Shown: positions 9,405 through 18,123 of the stretch, piece by piece | Numbering within the stretch: the stretch's first letter is position 1 | How the letters are laid out: every line of letters starts with the position of its first letter | NCBI GenBank assembly: GCA_947493325.1 | Contig: CANLQI010000002.1 | Span: forward strand, 310,001 to 374,000 | DNA from: an uncultured Sphingomonadaceae bacterium | Lineage (GTDB): Bacteria; Pseudomonadota; Alphaproteobacteria; Sphingomonadales; Sphingomonadaceae | Length of the DNA stretch: 64,000 nt | Direction of reading: 5' to 3' | The notes under the pieces: generated by a model | Told to the model about the DNA's origin: nothing | Seen by the model: the letters and a program-made list of their open reading frames with translations, nothing else | Database searches by the model: none | Translations under genes and position numbers: made by a program

Positions 9405-9427
9405 CCTTCCCCCATCAAGGGGGAAGG
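9405..9427 (+). repeat. Short CT/AG-rich hairpin repeat
   Basis: A perfect 9-bp inverted repeat (CCTTCCCCC / GGGGGAAGG) with a 5-nt loop lies 12 bases after the S9 peptidase stop. Its CCCCC/GGGGG arms resemble the hairpins of the translated elements in valS and metH, so it may be a fragment of that family. There is no T-run, so a terminator role is unsupported. Confidence 0.6.
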
Positions 9428-9473
9428 ATTAGAACGGCTTGAATAACGCTTCCCATGCGTTAAAGCGGGAAGC

Positions 9474-12458
9474 ATGACACTCGAAAAGACATTCAGCCCC
9501 GCCGCAATTGAAGCCCGCTGGTACAGCCATTGGGAAGACAAGGGCCTGTTCCGCCCGGAGCGGGACGAGGCAGAGCCGTTCACCATCGTCAACCCGCCGC
9601 CCAATGTGACGGGCAGCCTGCATATCGGCCATGCGCTTGATAACACCTTGCAGGACATCATCATCCGGCACGAACGGCTGAAGGGCAAGGACGCGCTGTG
9701 GGTGGTTGGCACCGACCATGCGGGTATCGCCACGCAGATGGTGGTCGAGCGGCAGATGATGGAGCTGCAACAGAAGCGCACCGATTTCACCCGCGACGAA
9801 TTTGTCGAGAAAGTCTGGGCGTGGAAAGAAGAGAGCGGCGGGACGATCACCGGCCAGCTACGCCGTTTGGGCTGTTCGATGGATTGGTCAAACGAACGCT
9901 TCACCATGGATAAAGGCTTTACCCGCGCCGTGACCAAAGTGTTTGTCGATCTCTATAATAAAGGCCTGCTCTACCGCGACAAACGGCTCGTCAACTGGGA
10001 CCCGGGCCTGAAAACCGCGATTTCCGATCTGGAAGTGGAAACGGTCGAAAAGAACGGCAAATTCTGGCACTTCAAATATCCGCTGGAGGACGGAAGCGGT
10101 TCCATTTCGGTCGCCACGACGCGCCCCGAAACGATGCTGGCTGATATGGCAGTGGCGGTGCATCCGTCAGACGAACGCTATGCCGATATGGTCGGCAAGA
10201 TGGTCAAGCTGCCGATCACGGGCCGGCTGGTACCGATTGTCACCGACGAACATGCCGATCCCGAACTTGGATCAGGCGCGGTGAAGATCACGCCGGGCCA
10301 TGATTTCAACGATTTCGAGGTGGGCAAGCGTGCAGGCTTTGCTCCTGCAGATATGCTAAACATGCTCGATGCCGAGGCGAAAGTGTGCCAGACATCGGAC
10401 GGCCTGATCCCCGAAGAGTATCTGAGCATGGACCGTTTCGACGCGCGCAAAAAGGTTGTGGCGGCGATTGAAGCGGAAGGGCTGCTCGAAAATATAGAGG
10501 ACCGCGTGATCCAAACGCCCTATGGCGACCGCTCGAACGAGATTATCGAGCCCTGGCTGACCGACCAATGGTATGTCGATGCGGAAACACTCGCCCAGCC
10601 CGCAATTGAGGCGGTGAAATCAGGCGAGATCGAGATTGTCCCCAAAAGCTGGGAGAAGACATATTTTAACTGGATGGAAAATATCCAGCCCTGGTGTGTT
10701 TCAAGGCAATTATGGTGGGGGCACCGGATTCCTGTTTGGTATGGGCCATATAAGGACAACAAAGACGAGTGGGCATACCCTGCTGATCATTATCGCAATG
10801 GCGAAATGTTTATATGCCAAACTGAAGAAGATGCTCTACAAAGGGCTGCGGAATTTTATGGCAAAGAAGTTGTAATCGCTGACTACTCAGATGCGATAGC
10901 AAGTTGCTTGCCGGGTACCGAACAATATAGGAAATATCTTGGAAAGTTCGTCATCTGGCAAGACTTGGACGTTCTCGACACATGGTTCTCCTCTGCGCTG
11001 TGGCCGTTTGCCACGATCGGCTGGCCCGATGATATGGAAACCCTCCCCCTTGAGGGGGAGGGCAGGGTGGGGGTGTCCGACTCTATCGAAGGCGCGACCC
11101 CCTCACCCCAACCCTCTCCCCGCCGGGGAGAGGGAGTTAGGGCGAAACCCGGTTCAGATCTCGCCCGCCACTACCCGAACGACCTGCTGATTTCCGGCTT
11201 TGACATCCTGTTTTTCTGGGACGCACGCATGGCGATGCAGGGCATTGAGTTTATGGGTGAGGTGCCGTGGAAACGGCTCTATCTGCACGGTCTGGTGCGC
11301 GCCGATGATGGCAGCAAAATGTCGAAATCGAAAGGCAATGTGGTCGATCCGCTGGGCCTGATCGACGAATATGGCGCCGATGCGTTGCGCTTTTTCATGG
11401 CGGCGATGGAAAGCCAGGGCCGCGATATCAAGATGGATAAAAAGCGTGTGGAAGGCTATCGCAATTTCGCCACCAAACTGTGGAATGCCGCGCGTTTCTG
11501 CGAAGTGAACGGCATTGGCGCGAGCGACACGCTGAAAGCGCCCGAGGCAACCCTGCCGGTCAACCGCTGGATTATTTCCGAAGTGGTGGAAACGCTGGAA
11601 ACGCTCGACAAAGCGCTGGCCGACCTGCGTTTCGATGCGGCGGCGAACACGATCTACCATTTCACATGGGACCGTTTCTGCGACTGGTATCTGGAGCTTA
11701 TCAAGCCTGTTCTATCTCCCCTCCCGCCCGCGGGAGGGGCCGGGGGTGGGCCTGAAACAGGTAATGAAGCGCATGACATTCCCACCCCTAACCCCTCGCG
11801 CGAGCGGGAGGGGGATGAAACGCGCAGGGTGGCAGGCTGGGTGCTCGACCAGATCATCGTCATGCTGCACCCCTTTATGCCGTTTATCACCGAGGAGCTG
11901 TGGCACTCCATGGCGGCGGACAAAGGCGGGCGGGCCTATGACCTGATCGTCGCCAAATGGCCCGACCCGCGCGCGGCTATCGATGCGGATGCCAAGGCGG
12001 AGATTGACTGGATCATCAAGCTGGTGAGCGAAGTGCGCACCGCCAAGGTTGAGCTCAACATCCCGCCGGGCGCAAAAATGGCCGCGCATGTGCGTGATGG
12101 CGATGCGGACTTGATGGCGCGTATCGCGCGCCAGACGGCGGCGCTGGACCGTGTCGGCAGGTTGGAAAAAGTGACTGCCGATGCCGCACCAGATGGCGCG
12201 GCGGCACAGATTGTCGTGGATGGCGCCACCTATGTTCTTCCACTCGAAGGCGTGATCGATATTGCCGCCGAAAAGGCGCGTCTGAACAAAGCGTTGGAAG
12301 GCGTCATGAAGGAAGCCAAATCTCTGGAAGGTCGCCTCAGCAACGCCAATTTTGTCGAGCGCGCCAAACCCGAAGCGGTCGAAAAGGCGCGCGCCGACCA
12401 TGCCGACAAAACTGCCGAGGCCGAGCGGCTGCAGGCCGCATTGGCGCGGCTGGGGTGA
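9474..12458 (+). CDS. valS: Valine--tRNA ligase with two in-frame repeat insertions
   Basis: A 994-residue class I aminoacyl-tRNA synthetase that charges tRNA-Val. It has [15 protein letters not shown] with the HIGH motif at residues 50-53, the editing domain (about 190-350), KMSKS at 615-619, an anticodon-binding domain and a C-terminal coiled coil (about 920-990). It is longer than most ValS because two Pro/Gly-rich segments interrupt conserved sequence. One spans residues about 524-560, between GWPDDMET and [10 protein letters not shown]; the other spans about 748-783, between YLELIKPVL and VAGWVLDQI. Both correspond to palindromic DNA elements and keep the frame open. All other landmarks are intact, so the enzyme is expected to be functional. 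Confidence 0.97.
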   Translation: MTLEKTFSPAAIEARWYSHWEDKGLFRPERDEAEPFTIVNPPPNVTGSLHIGHALDNTLQDIIIRHERLKGKDALWVVGTDHAGIATQMVVERQMMELQQKRTDFTRDEFVEKVWAWKEESGGTITGQLRRLGCSMDWSNERFTMDKGFTRAVTKVFVDLYNKGLLYRDKRLVNWDPGLKTAISDLEVETVEKNGKFWHFKYPLEDGSGSISVATTRPETMLADMAVAVHPSDERYADMVGKMVKLPITGRLVPIVTDEHADPELGSGAVKITPGHDFNDFEVGKRAGFAPADMLNMLDAEAKVCQTSDGLIPEEYLSMDRFDARKKVVAAIEAEGLLENIEDRVIQTPYGDRSNEIIEPWLTDQWYVDAETLAQPAIEAVKSGEIEIVPKSWEKTYFNWMENIQPWCVSRQLWWGHRIPVWYGPYKDNKDEWAYPADHYRNGEMFICQTEEDALQRAAEFYGKEVVIADYSDAIASCLPGTEQYRKYLGKFVIWQDLDVLDTWFSSALWPFATIGWPDDMETLPLEGEGRVGVSDSIEGATPSPQPSPRRGEGVRAKPGSDLARHYPNDLLISGFDILFFWDARMAMQGIEFMGEVPWKRLYLHGLVRADDGSKMSKSKGNVVDPLGLIDEYGADALRFFMAAMESQGRDIKMDKKRVEGYRNFATKLWNAARFCEVNGIGASDTLKAPEATLPVNRWIISEVVETLETLDKALADLRFDAAANTIYHFTWDRFCDWYLELIKPVLSPLPPAGGAGGGPETGNEAHDIPTPNPSREREGDETRRVAGWVLDQIIVMLHPFMPFITEELWHSMAADKGGRAYDLIVAKWPDPRAAIDADAKAEIDWIIKLVSEVRTAKVELNIPPGAKMAAHVRDGDADLMARIARQTAALDRVGRLEKVTADAAPDGAAAQIVVDGATYVLPLEGVIDIAAEKARLNKALEGVMKEAKSLEGRLSNANFVERAKPEAVEKARADHADKTAEAERLQAALARLG
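11041..11144 (+). repeat. Palindromic repeat element inserted in frame in valS (subtype 1)
   Basis: About 104 bases made of two perfect hairpins: CCCTCCCCC/GGGGGAGGG with loop TTGA (11041-11062) and CCCTCTCCCC/GGGGAGAGGG with loop GCC (11112-11134). A less perfect GGGTGGGGGT / ACCCCCTCACCC pairing lies between them. It is translated as a segment containing [11 protein letters not shown] and [13 protein letters not shown]. No such segment occurs at this point in ValS proteins I know, where the GWP region runs directly into the YYP-type segment. Confidence 0.85.
11718..11815 (+). repeat. Palindromic repeat element inserted in frame in valS (subtype 2)
   Basis: It starts with a perfect 10-bp hairpin CCCCTCCCGC/GCGGGAGGGG (11718-11739), followed by a G-rich tract, CCTGAAACA, then ACCCCTAACCCCTCG and a GCGGGAGGGGGAT end. 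The translation includes [15 protein letters not shown] and [12 protein letters not shown]. The metH element at 45251-45350 has the same layout, the same ends and the same reading frame, with variable sequence only in the middle. Confidence 0.88.
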
Positions 12459-12475
12459 TGGAGATCGCCAGTCCG

Positions 12476-12558
12476 TACTCCTGCGAAAGCAGGAATCCAG
12501 AGCGGCAAAATGCCAGCCATTGTGCCAGATTGCCCTGGGCTCCTGCTTTCGCAGGAGC
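12476..12558. repeat. Two-hairpin palindromic repeat, family A copy 1
   Basis: Two GNRA-like hairpins, TCCTGC-GAAA-GCAGGA (12479-12494) and TCCTGC-TTTC-GCAGGA (12541-12556), are arranged as an imperfect inverted repeat about 83 bp long overall. The element fills most of the valS-queE gap, and the open frame upstream of queE runs through it. Other copies are at 24261-24343 and 46014-46085. Confidence 0.88.
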
Positions 12559-12584
12559 GCTTTATGCGCGCCGGAATACAATGC

Positions 12585-13325
12585 ATGCCTAAACTCCGCC
12601 TGGCCACTACCACTCCCGGAAAACCGGAAATATTCCATTCGCTGCAGGGCGAGGGATATAGCGCGGGCCAGCCGTCGGTATTTGTGCGGCTGTCGGGGTG
12701 CAACCTGCACTGCACGTGGTGCGACACCGCCTATACATGGAATTTTGACGGCACCGATTTTGACCACCGCGACGGACAGAAGTTCGATCGCAGCGGCAAC
12801 AGCCTGGCCATCGAAATCGCCGATGTCGCGGATGCCATCCGCGCTTTTAACTGCCCGCGCATTATCTTCACCGGCGGAGAGCCGTTGCTGCAACAGGGCG
12901 TGCTGGCACAGCTATGCGGCCTGCTGGGTGATGCCTATCATATCGAGATTGAAACCAATGGCAGCGTGGAACTGCTCGCCGGTTTTGACAGGCATGTGGA
13001 CCAGATCAATATCTCGCCCAAGCTCACCCACTCAGGCAATAGTGAAGGCGAGCGCATCAACGCGCCGGCGCTGACCGTTTATGCCCGCGACCCGCGCAGT
13101 TGGTTCAAATTCGTGATTGCAGAGCCGGATGATGCGGCTGAAGTGCACGCGCTGCAGCAGCAGTTCGATATTCCCGGATCGCGTATCTTCCTGATGCCGG
13201 AAGGCGTTACCTCGCAAGAATTGCGTACAAAGGAAAAATGGCTCGCCCCGCTTGCCCTGCGGAACGGTTATGCGATGACCGACCGGCTGCATATCCATCT
13301 ATACGGTGATACGCGGGGGACGTGA
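12585..13325 (+). CDS. queE: 7-carboxy-7-deazaguanine synthase (radical SAM)
   Basis: A 246-residue radical-SAM enzyme that converts 6-carboxytetrahydropterin to 7-carboxy-7-deazaguanine in queuosine/preQ0 synthesis. The [4Fe-4S] motif CxxxCxxC is present as CNLHCTWC, preceded by the diagnostic FHSLQGEGYSAGQPSVFVRLSG pattern; TGGEPLLQ and ETNGSVEL follow. The frame is open back to 12510, but that extension is translated from repeat family A. The ATG at 12585, directly before KLRLATTTPGKPEIFHS, fits the family. No other queuosine gene is adjacent. Start choice is moderately sure, function very sure. Confidence 0.94.
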   Translation: MPKLRLATTTPGKPEIFHSLQGEGYSAGQPSVFVRLSGCNLHCTWCDTAYTWNFDGTDFDHRDGQKFDRSGNSLAIEIADVADAIRAFNCPRIIFTGGEPLLQQGVLAQLCGLLGDAYHIEIETNGSVELLAGFDRHVDQINISPKLTHSGNSEGERINAPALTVYARDPRSWFKFVIAEPDDAAEVHALQQQFDIPGSRIFLMPEGVTSQELRTKEKWLAPLALRNGYAMTDRLHIHLYGDTRGT

Positions 13326-13345
13326 GAGCAATACGCGGATACTTC

Positions 13346-13460
13346 CGTCATTCCTATTCATAGCCGCCATTCCGGCGAAAGCCGGAATCTCCCTCTTCTT
13401 CCCGCAATACCGGTGTTTGACAAAAGGAAGAAGGAGACCCCAGCCTTCGCCGGGGTGACG
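13346..13460. repeat. Composite intergenic palindromic repeat (GTCATTCC / CCCCGG type)
   Basis: Between queE and the TIGR02186 gene lies a perfect hairpin ATTCCGGC-GAAA-GCCGGAAT (13369-13388), followed by ACCCCAGCC-TTCG-CCGGGGT (within 13436-13460). The outer ends CGTCATTCC and GGTGACG are inversely related. The same end motif recurs at 30400-30425 and 61967-62057. The rest of the gap to 13517 shows nothing else. Confidence 0.75.
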
Positions 13461-13517
13461 GTTAGATAGGAGACAGCAGGTTTTTCCCTAGCCCCCAAAG
13501 CCAGCAACCGGGCACAC

Positions 13518-14291
13518 TTAATCCTTGCGGAAAATCGCGCCTGCGCCCCAGCCGAACAGAAGCGAAATCAGCACGGCACACAGGCCGTAGATAAACGACA
13601 GGTCCTCCGCCATCCAGGCCAGGAATCCCTCGAAACCGAATTTGCGGATTTCCACTTCGCGCACGGCGGCGGCCAGCACCTTGCCGTTTTGGATCACGAA
13701 TGTCTCCGCCGTATAGGTGCCGACCGGCACGCTGGAGGGTATCTGGATGCGGGCCTGATAGAGCACAGATTCGCTGATTTCGACGCTGTTCCCGCTTTCC
13801 GCATATAATCCGCCGCGCCGGTTCAGATCGACTAGGCCCGCCGCAAAACGGCGCTGTTCCTCGGGATCAATTGAGCCGGTGGGTGACAGCTGAAGATAAT
13901 CGAGGCCAAGCTCGTAAATCGCGGCGGTCTTGTCATCGACAATATCGGCGATCGGGCGCGATGCGGCGACCGCGAAATAGCCGGGTGCAGAGCGGAATTC
14001 GGTGCTGTCCGCATTGACCCAGATACCGACAATCCGCTTTTTTTCGCGCACCACTATCGGCTGCGCAGGCCCTTTCAGCACGACGACAATGTCTGTCTGT
14101 TGCCCCGGCCCGGCGTCGGGCGTGACAATCGCGCCGAATAGCAACAGCTCTGCGCCAGTAAAGCCATACTGAATATTGATTTCGCGCTGCGACACTTCGG
14201 GCACCAGTGTCGGTTCCTGCGCAGTGGCCGGATATGCCATGCCCGCCAGCGCCAGCATTAATGGCAGGAAAAGGCAACGCGGCCATGTCAT
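13518..14291 (-). CDS. TIGR02186-family membrane-anchored protein partnered with a TauE/SafE exporter
   Basis: A 257-residue protein with an N-terminal signal peptide ending near ATAQ (residues 22-25), a periplasmic beta-rich region, and one C-terminal membrane helix (about 225-250, FIYGLCAVLISLLFGWGAGA) followed by FRKD. This matches the alphaproteobacterial transmembrane family TIGR02186 (Alph_Pro_TM). Its biochemical role is unknown. Its start overlaps the stop of the TauE/SafE gene by four bases (ATGA), so the two are translationally coupled and probably act together in export of an oxidised sulfur compound. The functional link is inferred from recurring pairing, not demonstrated. Confidence 0.82.
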   Translation of the reverse strand: MTWPRCLFLPLMLALAGMAYPATAQEPTLVPEVSQREINIQYGFTGAELLLFGAIVTPDAGPGQQTDIVVVLKGPAQPIVVREKKRIVGIWVNADSTEFRSAPGYFAVAASRPIADIVDDKTAAIYELGLDYLQLSPTGSIDPEEQRRFAAGLVDLNRRGGLYAESGNSVEISESVLYQARIQIPSSVPVGTYTAETFVIQNGKVLAAAVREVEIRKFGFEGFLAWMAEDLSFIYGLCAVLISLLFGWGAGAIFRKD

Positions 14292-15205
14292 GACAGCAGC
14301 GACACCGTAAAGATTTCATCGGGTTGCCAGCCGAGACCAATCGCCAGACGGAAGGCGACGATCAGCACCAGCGCCGCGAGCAGCAGGCGCAGATATTCGG
14401 GCGGCAGTTTCTGTGCAAAACGCGCGCCCAGCTGCGCGCCGACCACACTGCCTATTAGCAGCAGGACCGCAAGCACGATATCGACGGCCTTGGTCGTCAT
14501 CGAATGCACCATGGTGGAGGCGATGGTGACGAACAATATCTGGAATAGCGATGTGCCCACCACCACCTGCGCGCCCATGCCAAGCAGGTAGAGCATCGCC
14601 GGGACCATCACAAAACCGCCGCCCACACCCAGCAGGATGGTCAATATCCCGGTGACAAAGCCCAGGATCAGCGGCGCGAGCGGAGAAATATAGAGGCCGG
14701 AGCGATAAAACCGCCAGCGCAGCGGCAGGTTGGCAACCAGTGGATGGTGGCGGCGCTTTTTCGCCTTAAGCGACTTGCCGGAGCGCATGGCGAGTACGCT
14801 GCGGATACTTTCATTGGCCATCATACCACCAATGCTGCCGAGCATCAGCACGTATAATATGTTGATGGCCGTATCAATCTGTCCCAGCCTTTGCAGCAGG
14901 CTGAACAGCATGGCCCCGAACACTGTACCCAGCAGCCCGCCGACCACCAGCACCGCGCCCATATGGTAATCCACGCCCTTGCGCCGCGTATAGGCGAGAA
15001 CGCCCGACACACTGGCCCCCGTCACCTGCGTGGACGCGGACGCCGCGGCGACCGTCGGCGGAATGCCATAGAAAATCAGCAGCGGCGTAGTAAGGAACCC
15101 GCCCCCCACACCGAACATGCCCGACAGGAAACCCACCAGCCCGCCCAGCCCGATGATGATCAGGATGTTGACCGACATATTCGCAATGGGAAGATAGATG
15201 TCCAT
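14288..15205 (-). CDS. TauE/SafE-family sulfite/anion exporter
   Basis: A 305-residue polytopic membrane protein of the TauE/SafE family (PF01925), with eight or so hydrophobic segments. The duplicated signature appears as GFLSGMFGVGGGFLTTPLL (about residues 23-41) and GFVTGILTILLGVGGGFVM in the second half. Family members export sulfite, sulfoacetate or related anions. It is the first gene of a two-gene unit with the TIGR02186 protein. Upstream, 106 bp separate it from the NfrA-like gene on the same strand. The substrate cannot be set from sequence. Confidence 0.9.
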   Translation of the reverse strand: MDIYLPIANMSVNILIIIGLGGLVGFLSGMFGVGGGFLTTPLLIFYGIPPTVAAASASTQVTGASVSGVLAYTRRKGVDYHMGAVLVVGGLLGTVFGAMLFSLLQRLGQIDTAINILYVLMLGSIGGMMANESIRSVLAMRSGKSLKAKKRRHHPLVANLPLRWRFYRSGLYISPLAPLILGFVTGILTILLGVGGGFVMVPAMLYLLGMGAQVVVGTSLFQILFVTIASTMVHSMTTKAVDIVLAVLLLIGSVVGAQLGARFAQKLPPEYLRLLLAALVLIVAFRLAIGLGWQPDEIFTVSLLS

Positions 15206-15311
15206 ATGTCCGCTCTATCGCGTTTTATGTGTCAGCAAAAGGACGAGAGCGCGATTATCGATAATAATTCTGCGCAGCAGCAGCGATATGACGGCAGCGA
15301 CCTGCCGCGAA

Positions 15312-16523
15312 TTAAAAATCGCTGGCCAGCGTTACGGCCACGCCTGACCCCGGTTCGGCATTGCCGGCGATACGCTGCCGCCAGTCCAGCGACAGCCGCG
15401 CATTGCCGCCCGCGACCGGAAAACGCAGCGATATACGCGGCCCGATATCGAGCCGCGCAATGGTATCGCCGCGCTGCCCGCCCGTTTTTTCGCCCGTCTG
15501 TCCGCCAGACCACAGACCTGCACCCGCAGAGACAATGGCCTTGCCGCGCTTTACCACCGTCCGCTCTGCTGTCGCCTGCAGATCATAAAAAGCCTGTGTG
15601 TCCTTGAGCCCCACTGCGCCCACCTGCGCATATATATCGCCTGTAAATCTGGCGGGCAGTGTGATGGGCGGGATTTGCGTAACCGCAAAAGCCGTCGGCC
15701 GCGTGCGCGCATTGCGGCCCAATGCGATTCTCTGCTCCGCCGCCAGCGCGACGGGAATATCCCTGACGGGGCGGCCTATGATGCCCGCCGCCAGCTCCGC
15801 ATCTTCAAAAACGCGCCTGCCCTGCTGCGGCAGCGCGCTTGCAAACCGCGCATAGAGTTGGACCTGCCTCTTATCGCGCGGAGTGAGTGTATAACGACCA
15901 ACCAGCCCGATCTGACTGCCACCATATTGGCCGCGGCCGATGTTCACCGCGCGACTGCTGCCAGACCGTATAAATCCCCATGCCTGCAACGACCAGCGAT
16001 CAGCTGAGGAGTCCGTATTTACGGGGGCAACAGGAAAAGCAGCAGGCTGAACCTGGGTGGCGAAAGATTGCGCGGTGGACGTCTCTGTTTCAAACGCAGG
16101 CGGCAATATGCCGCGCGGCAGGGCCTGTGTGCCGCTGGCTTGGTCCGGTGTGGAAGCCTTTTGCAAGTCGCCGTGATAGGCGATAGATGCCGCCACATTG
16201 CCATATCCAACAGCGCCATGCGGCTTCAGCGCAGATGACCACATCTGGAATGTCGCATGCCGGTGTGCTGCTTGCGGTTTTATTGGTGCATCGGTTGGGG
16301 ATGGTGCAGGCAAAGCGATATTTGATGCGGGGGCCATGCCAGCTCGCTTTTGCGCAGGAACCGCTTCCGCATATATCGGCGCACCGTCATAAGCGTCACC
16401 CGATATATGCGCCGCCACTCTATACGCTACCCAGACGAGAGCCACCACAGCGAGGAAAATAATGGGCTGGCCGCGCATTTCCGACAGGCGGTGACCTGCA
16501 GAGCGCATCGCAGATTCGCTCAT
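15312..16523 (-). CDS. NfrA C-terminal-domain-like outer-membrane protein
   Basis: A 403-residue protein. An N-terminal hydrophobic segment (about residues 19-38, PIIFLAVVALVWVAYRVA) is followed by a low-complexity stretch. The C-terminal half (about 190-403) resembles the C-terminal domain of the phage N4 receptor NfrA: a YTLTPRDKRQVQLYARF-type segment, RPVRDIPVALAAEQRIALG, alternating beta pattern and a terminal Phe as in outer-membrane barrels. The long TPR-like part of E. coli NfrA is absent. Its start overlaps the stop of the glycosyltransferase gene by four bases, so the pair is coupled. A role as outer-membrane exporter of a glycan made by the partner is inferred from the NfrA/NfrB pairing. 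Confidence 0.7.
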   Translation of the reverse strand: MSESAMRSAGHRLSEMRGQPIIFLAVVALVWVAYRVAAHISGDAYDGAPIYAEAVPAQKRAGMAPASNIALPAPSPTDAPIKPQAAHRHATFQMWSSALKPHGAVGYGNVAASIAYHGDLQKASTPDQASGTQALPRGILPPAFETETSTAQSFATQVQPAAFPVAPVNTDSSADRWSLQAWGFIRSGSSRAVNIGRGQYGGSQIGLVGRYTLTPRDKRQVQLYARFASALPQQGRRVFEDAELAAGIIGRPVRDIPVALAAEQRIALGRNARTRPTAFAVTQIPPITLPARFTGDIYAQVGAVGLKDTQAFYDLQATAERTVVKRGKAIVSAGAGLWSGGQTGEKTGGQRGDTIARLDIGPRISLRFPVAGGNARLSLDWRQRIAGNAEPGSGVAVTLASDF

Positions 16524-17884
16524 TCCTCACCGCCATGTTTAATGATGTGGTTCGTTTTTTCCCAGCGCAGCCGCGTACCTTTCAGGTCACGAATATACCC
16601 TGCGAGTGCGCGCCGCGCGGCCATAATGCTGATGATATTCGCCACAACCACGCGCGGGACCGACAATATACCTTCACGCCAACCGTATTGTGCTGTCGTA
16701 AAGCCGAGCCGGAAACACAGCCGCCAGAGCAGCAGAACGGCATTGCATATCAGGATCAGCGCCAGCACAGGCTCCAGCGGTGTCGGTTCATATAATCCCG
16801 TCCATTGGCCGATGGTAATTATGGTAACAAAGACAAGCCCCAGATAGCCCGCACACAGCACCAGCGCCGCAAGCACCGCACGGCGATCACGCAGACGCAT
16901 CCATTTTTCCGCCCAGTTGCCGCGCCAGCCCATGCGTTCCCAGCCCAGCAAGGCAATGCCCGCCATCCACCGGCTTTTCTGCCGCGCCGCCTCCCTGATG
17001 TCGCTGGGGAAAAATTCCGCCGTAGCTACCAGTTTTCCGTCTGCATCACGCTCCCGCACGAAAATGCCGGATCCGCCCATATCCTTGATTTTGAGACCCA
17101 GTTCATAATCTTCAGTCAAGCTATCAGCATCAAACGGCAGCGGAGCTCCCCCCTTGCTTCGATTCTGCTCAATCACCTGCAGCATCGCATCGCGCGAAAA
17201 TGCGCAGCCGACACCCGCTGCCGGCAAGCCCGCGGCAACTGCACCGCGCACCACCATCGCCTTGCCATGTGCTTCGGCAAATTCATCGCAGTAATGGCCG
17301 GAAACCCAGCGCGAATGCGGATTGACAAACGGAATGACCGGTATTTGCACAAAGTCATGCGTTTCGAGATAATGCGCAAACACGCGCAGTGCATCCGTGT
17401 GCACCACGTCTTCGGCATCTTGCAGAATGATGGCCCGCATTTCTATTTCATCGGCCGCTTCATCCGCGCGCAATCTTTCCCACAGGCGGTTCAGGCAATC
17501 GGCTTTCGATGTCGGGCCAGGTGCATGATTGATGACCAGCCGAATCCGCACGTCCTTATCCATGGCCGCCTGTACAGCCTGGATGGTAGGTTTATCATTC
17601 GGATAGCAACCGGCATAGATACGGATATCATCATTGGGCCAGGCGGCACGGCAATGATGCAACATATGACCGATAACATCGACTTCCTGCCACGCGGGCA
17701 CAAATACAGCGAGCCTACTTGTATCAATGTCAGCAGGCAGTGGTACGGTTTTATGTGATCGGCCCAGCAGCTCGCGCCAGTATAGCCTGGCCTTATGCCC
17801 AATCCATACCAGATCAACGGCAAGGTCATCCAGCGCGCCGATCAGTAGCCAGATCGCCGCGAAGAGCAAAAGCTCTTGCCCCAT
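16520..17884 (-). CDS. NfrB-like family 2 glycosyltransferase (inner membrane)
   Basis: A 454-residue membrane glycosyltransferase. One N-terminal helix is followed by a GT2 catalytic domain with VFVPAWQE, an acidic DAED motif in LQDAEDVVH, TEDYELGLK and the QxxRW-type motif RQKSRWMAG. Two or three C-terminal helices and an IRDLKGTRLRWEKTNH tail follow. These match the N-terminal half of NfrB, the inner-membrane part of the N4 receptor system that makes a secreted polysaccharide. The E. coli protein continues with a c-di-GMP-binding MshEN-like domain of roughly 300 residues, which is missing here. It is the first gene of a two-gene operon with the NfrA-like protein. Confidence 0.85.
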   Translation of the reverse strand: MGQELLLFAAIWLLIGALDDLAVDLVWIGHKARLYWRELLGRSHKTVPLPADIDTSRLAVFVPAWQEVDVIGHMLHHCRAAWPNDDIRIYAGCYPNDKPTIQAVQAAMDKDVRIRLVINHAPGPTSKADCLNRLWERLRADEAADEIEMRAIILQDAEDVVHTDALRVFAHYLETHDFVQIPVIPFVNPHSRWVSGHYCDEFAEAHGKAMVVRGAVAAGLPAAGVGCAFSRDAMLQVIEQNRSKGGAPLPFDADSLTEDYELGLKIKDMGGSGIFVRERDADGKLVATAEFFPSDIREAARQKSRWMAGIALLGWERMGWRGNWAEKWMRLRDRRAVLAALVLCAGYLGLVFVTIITIGQWTGLYEPTPLEPVLALILICNAVLLLWRLCFRLGFTTAQYGWREGILSVPRVVVANIISIMAARRALAGYIRDLKGTRLRWEKTNHIIKHGGEE

Positions 17885-18123
17885 AAAATCAGTCCAGCTG
17901 AAAAAAGCTTCTATGACTTAATTTCCCCCGCCTGTACAAGCCTGATTTTGCTATATTAAATCCGTTTCATGCGCCAGCGGAAAATCATCCAATCTCGACC
18001 AATGTCAGGTCGGCGGACCTGAATCGATAAATTCACAAGAAACCTCGTATTTTTGCGATGCAACACTGGACTTGAAGGCCAATCACTATAAATATGCATG
18101 GATTGTAAAAACCGGGAGGGTTC

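Noticed and set aside
12510-12584. Upstream start for queE
   Set aside because: The additional 25 residues are translated from repeat family A and do not resemble QueE N-termini.
11712-12893. 393-codon minus-strand frame across valS and queE
   Set aside because: Antisense to two certain genes and runs through repeat elements; no domain seen.
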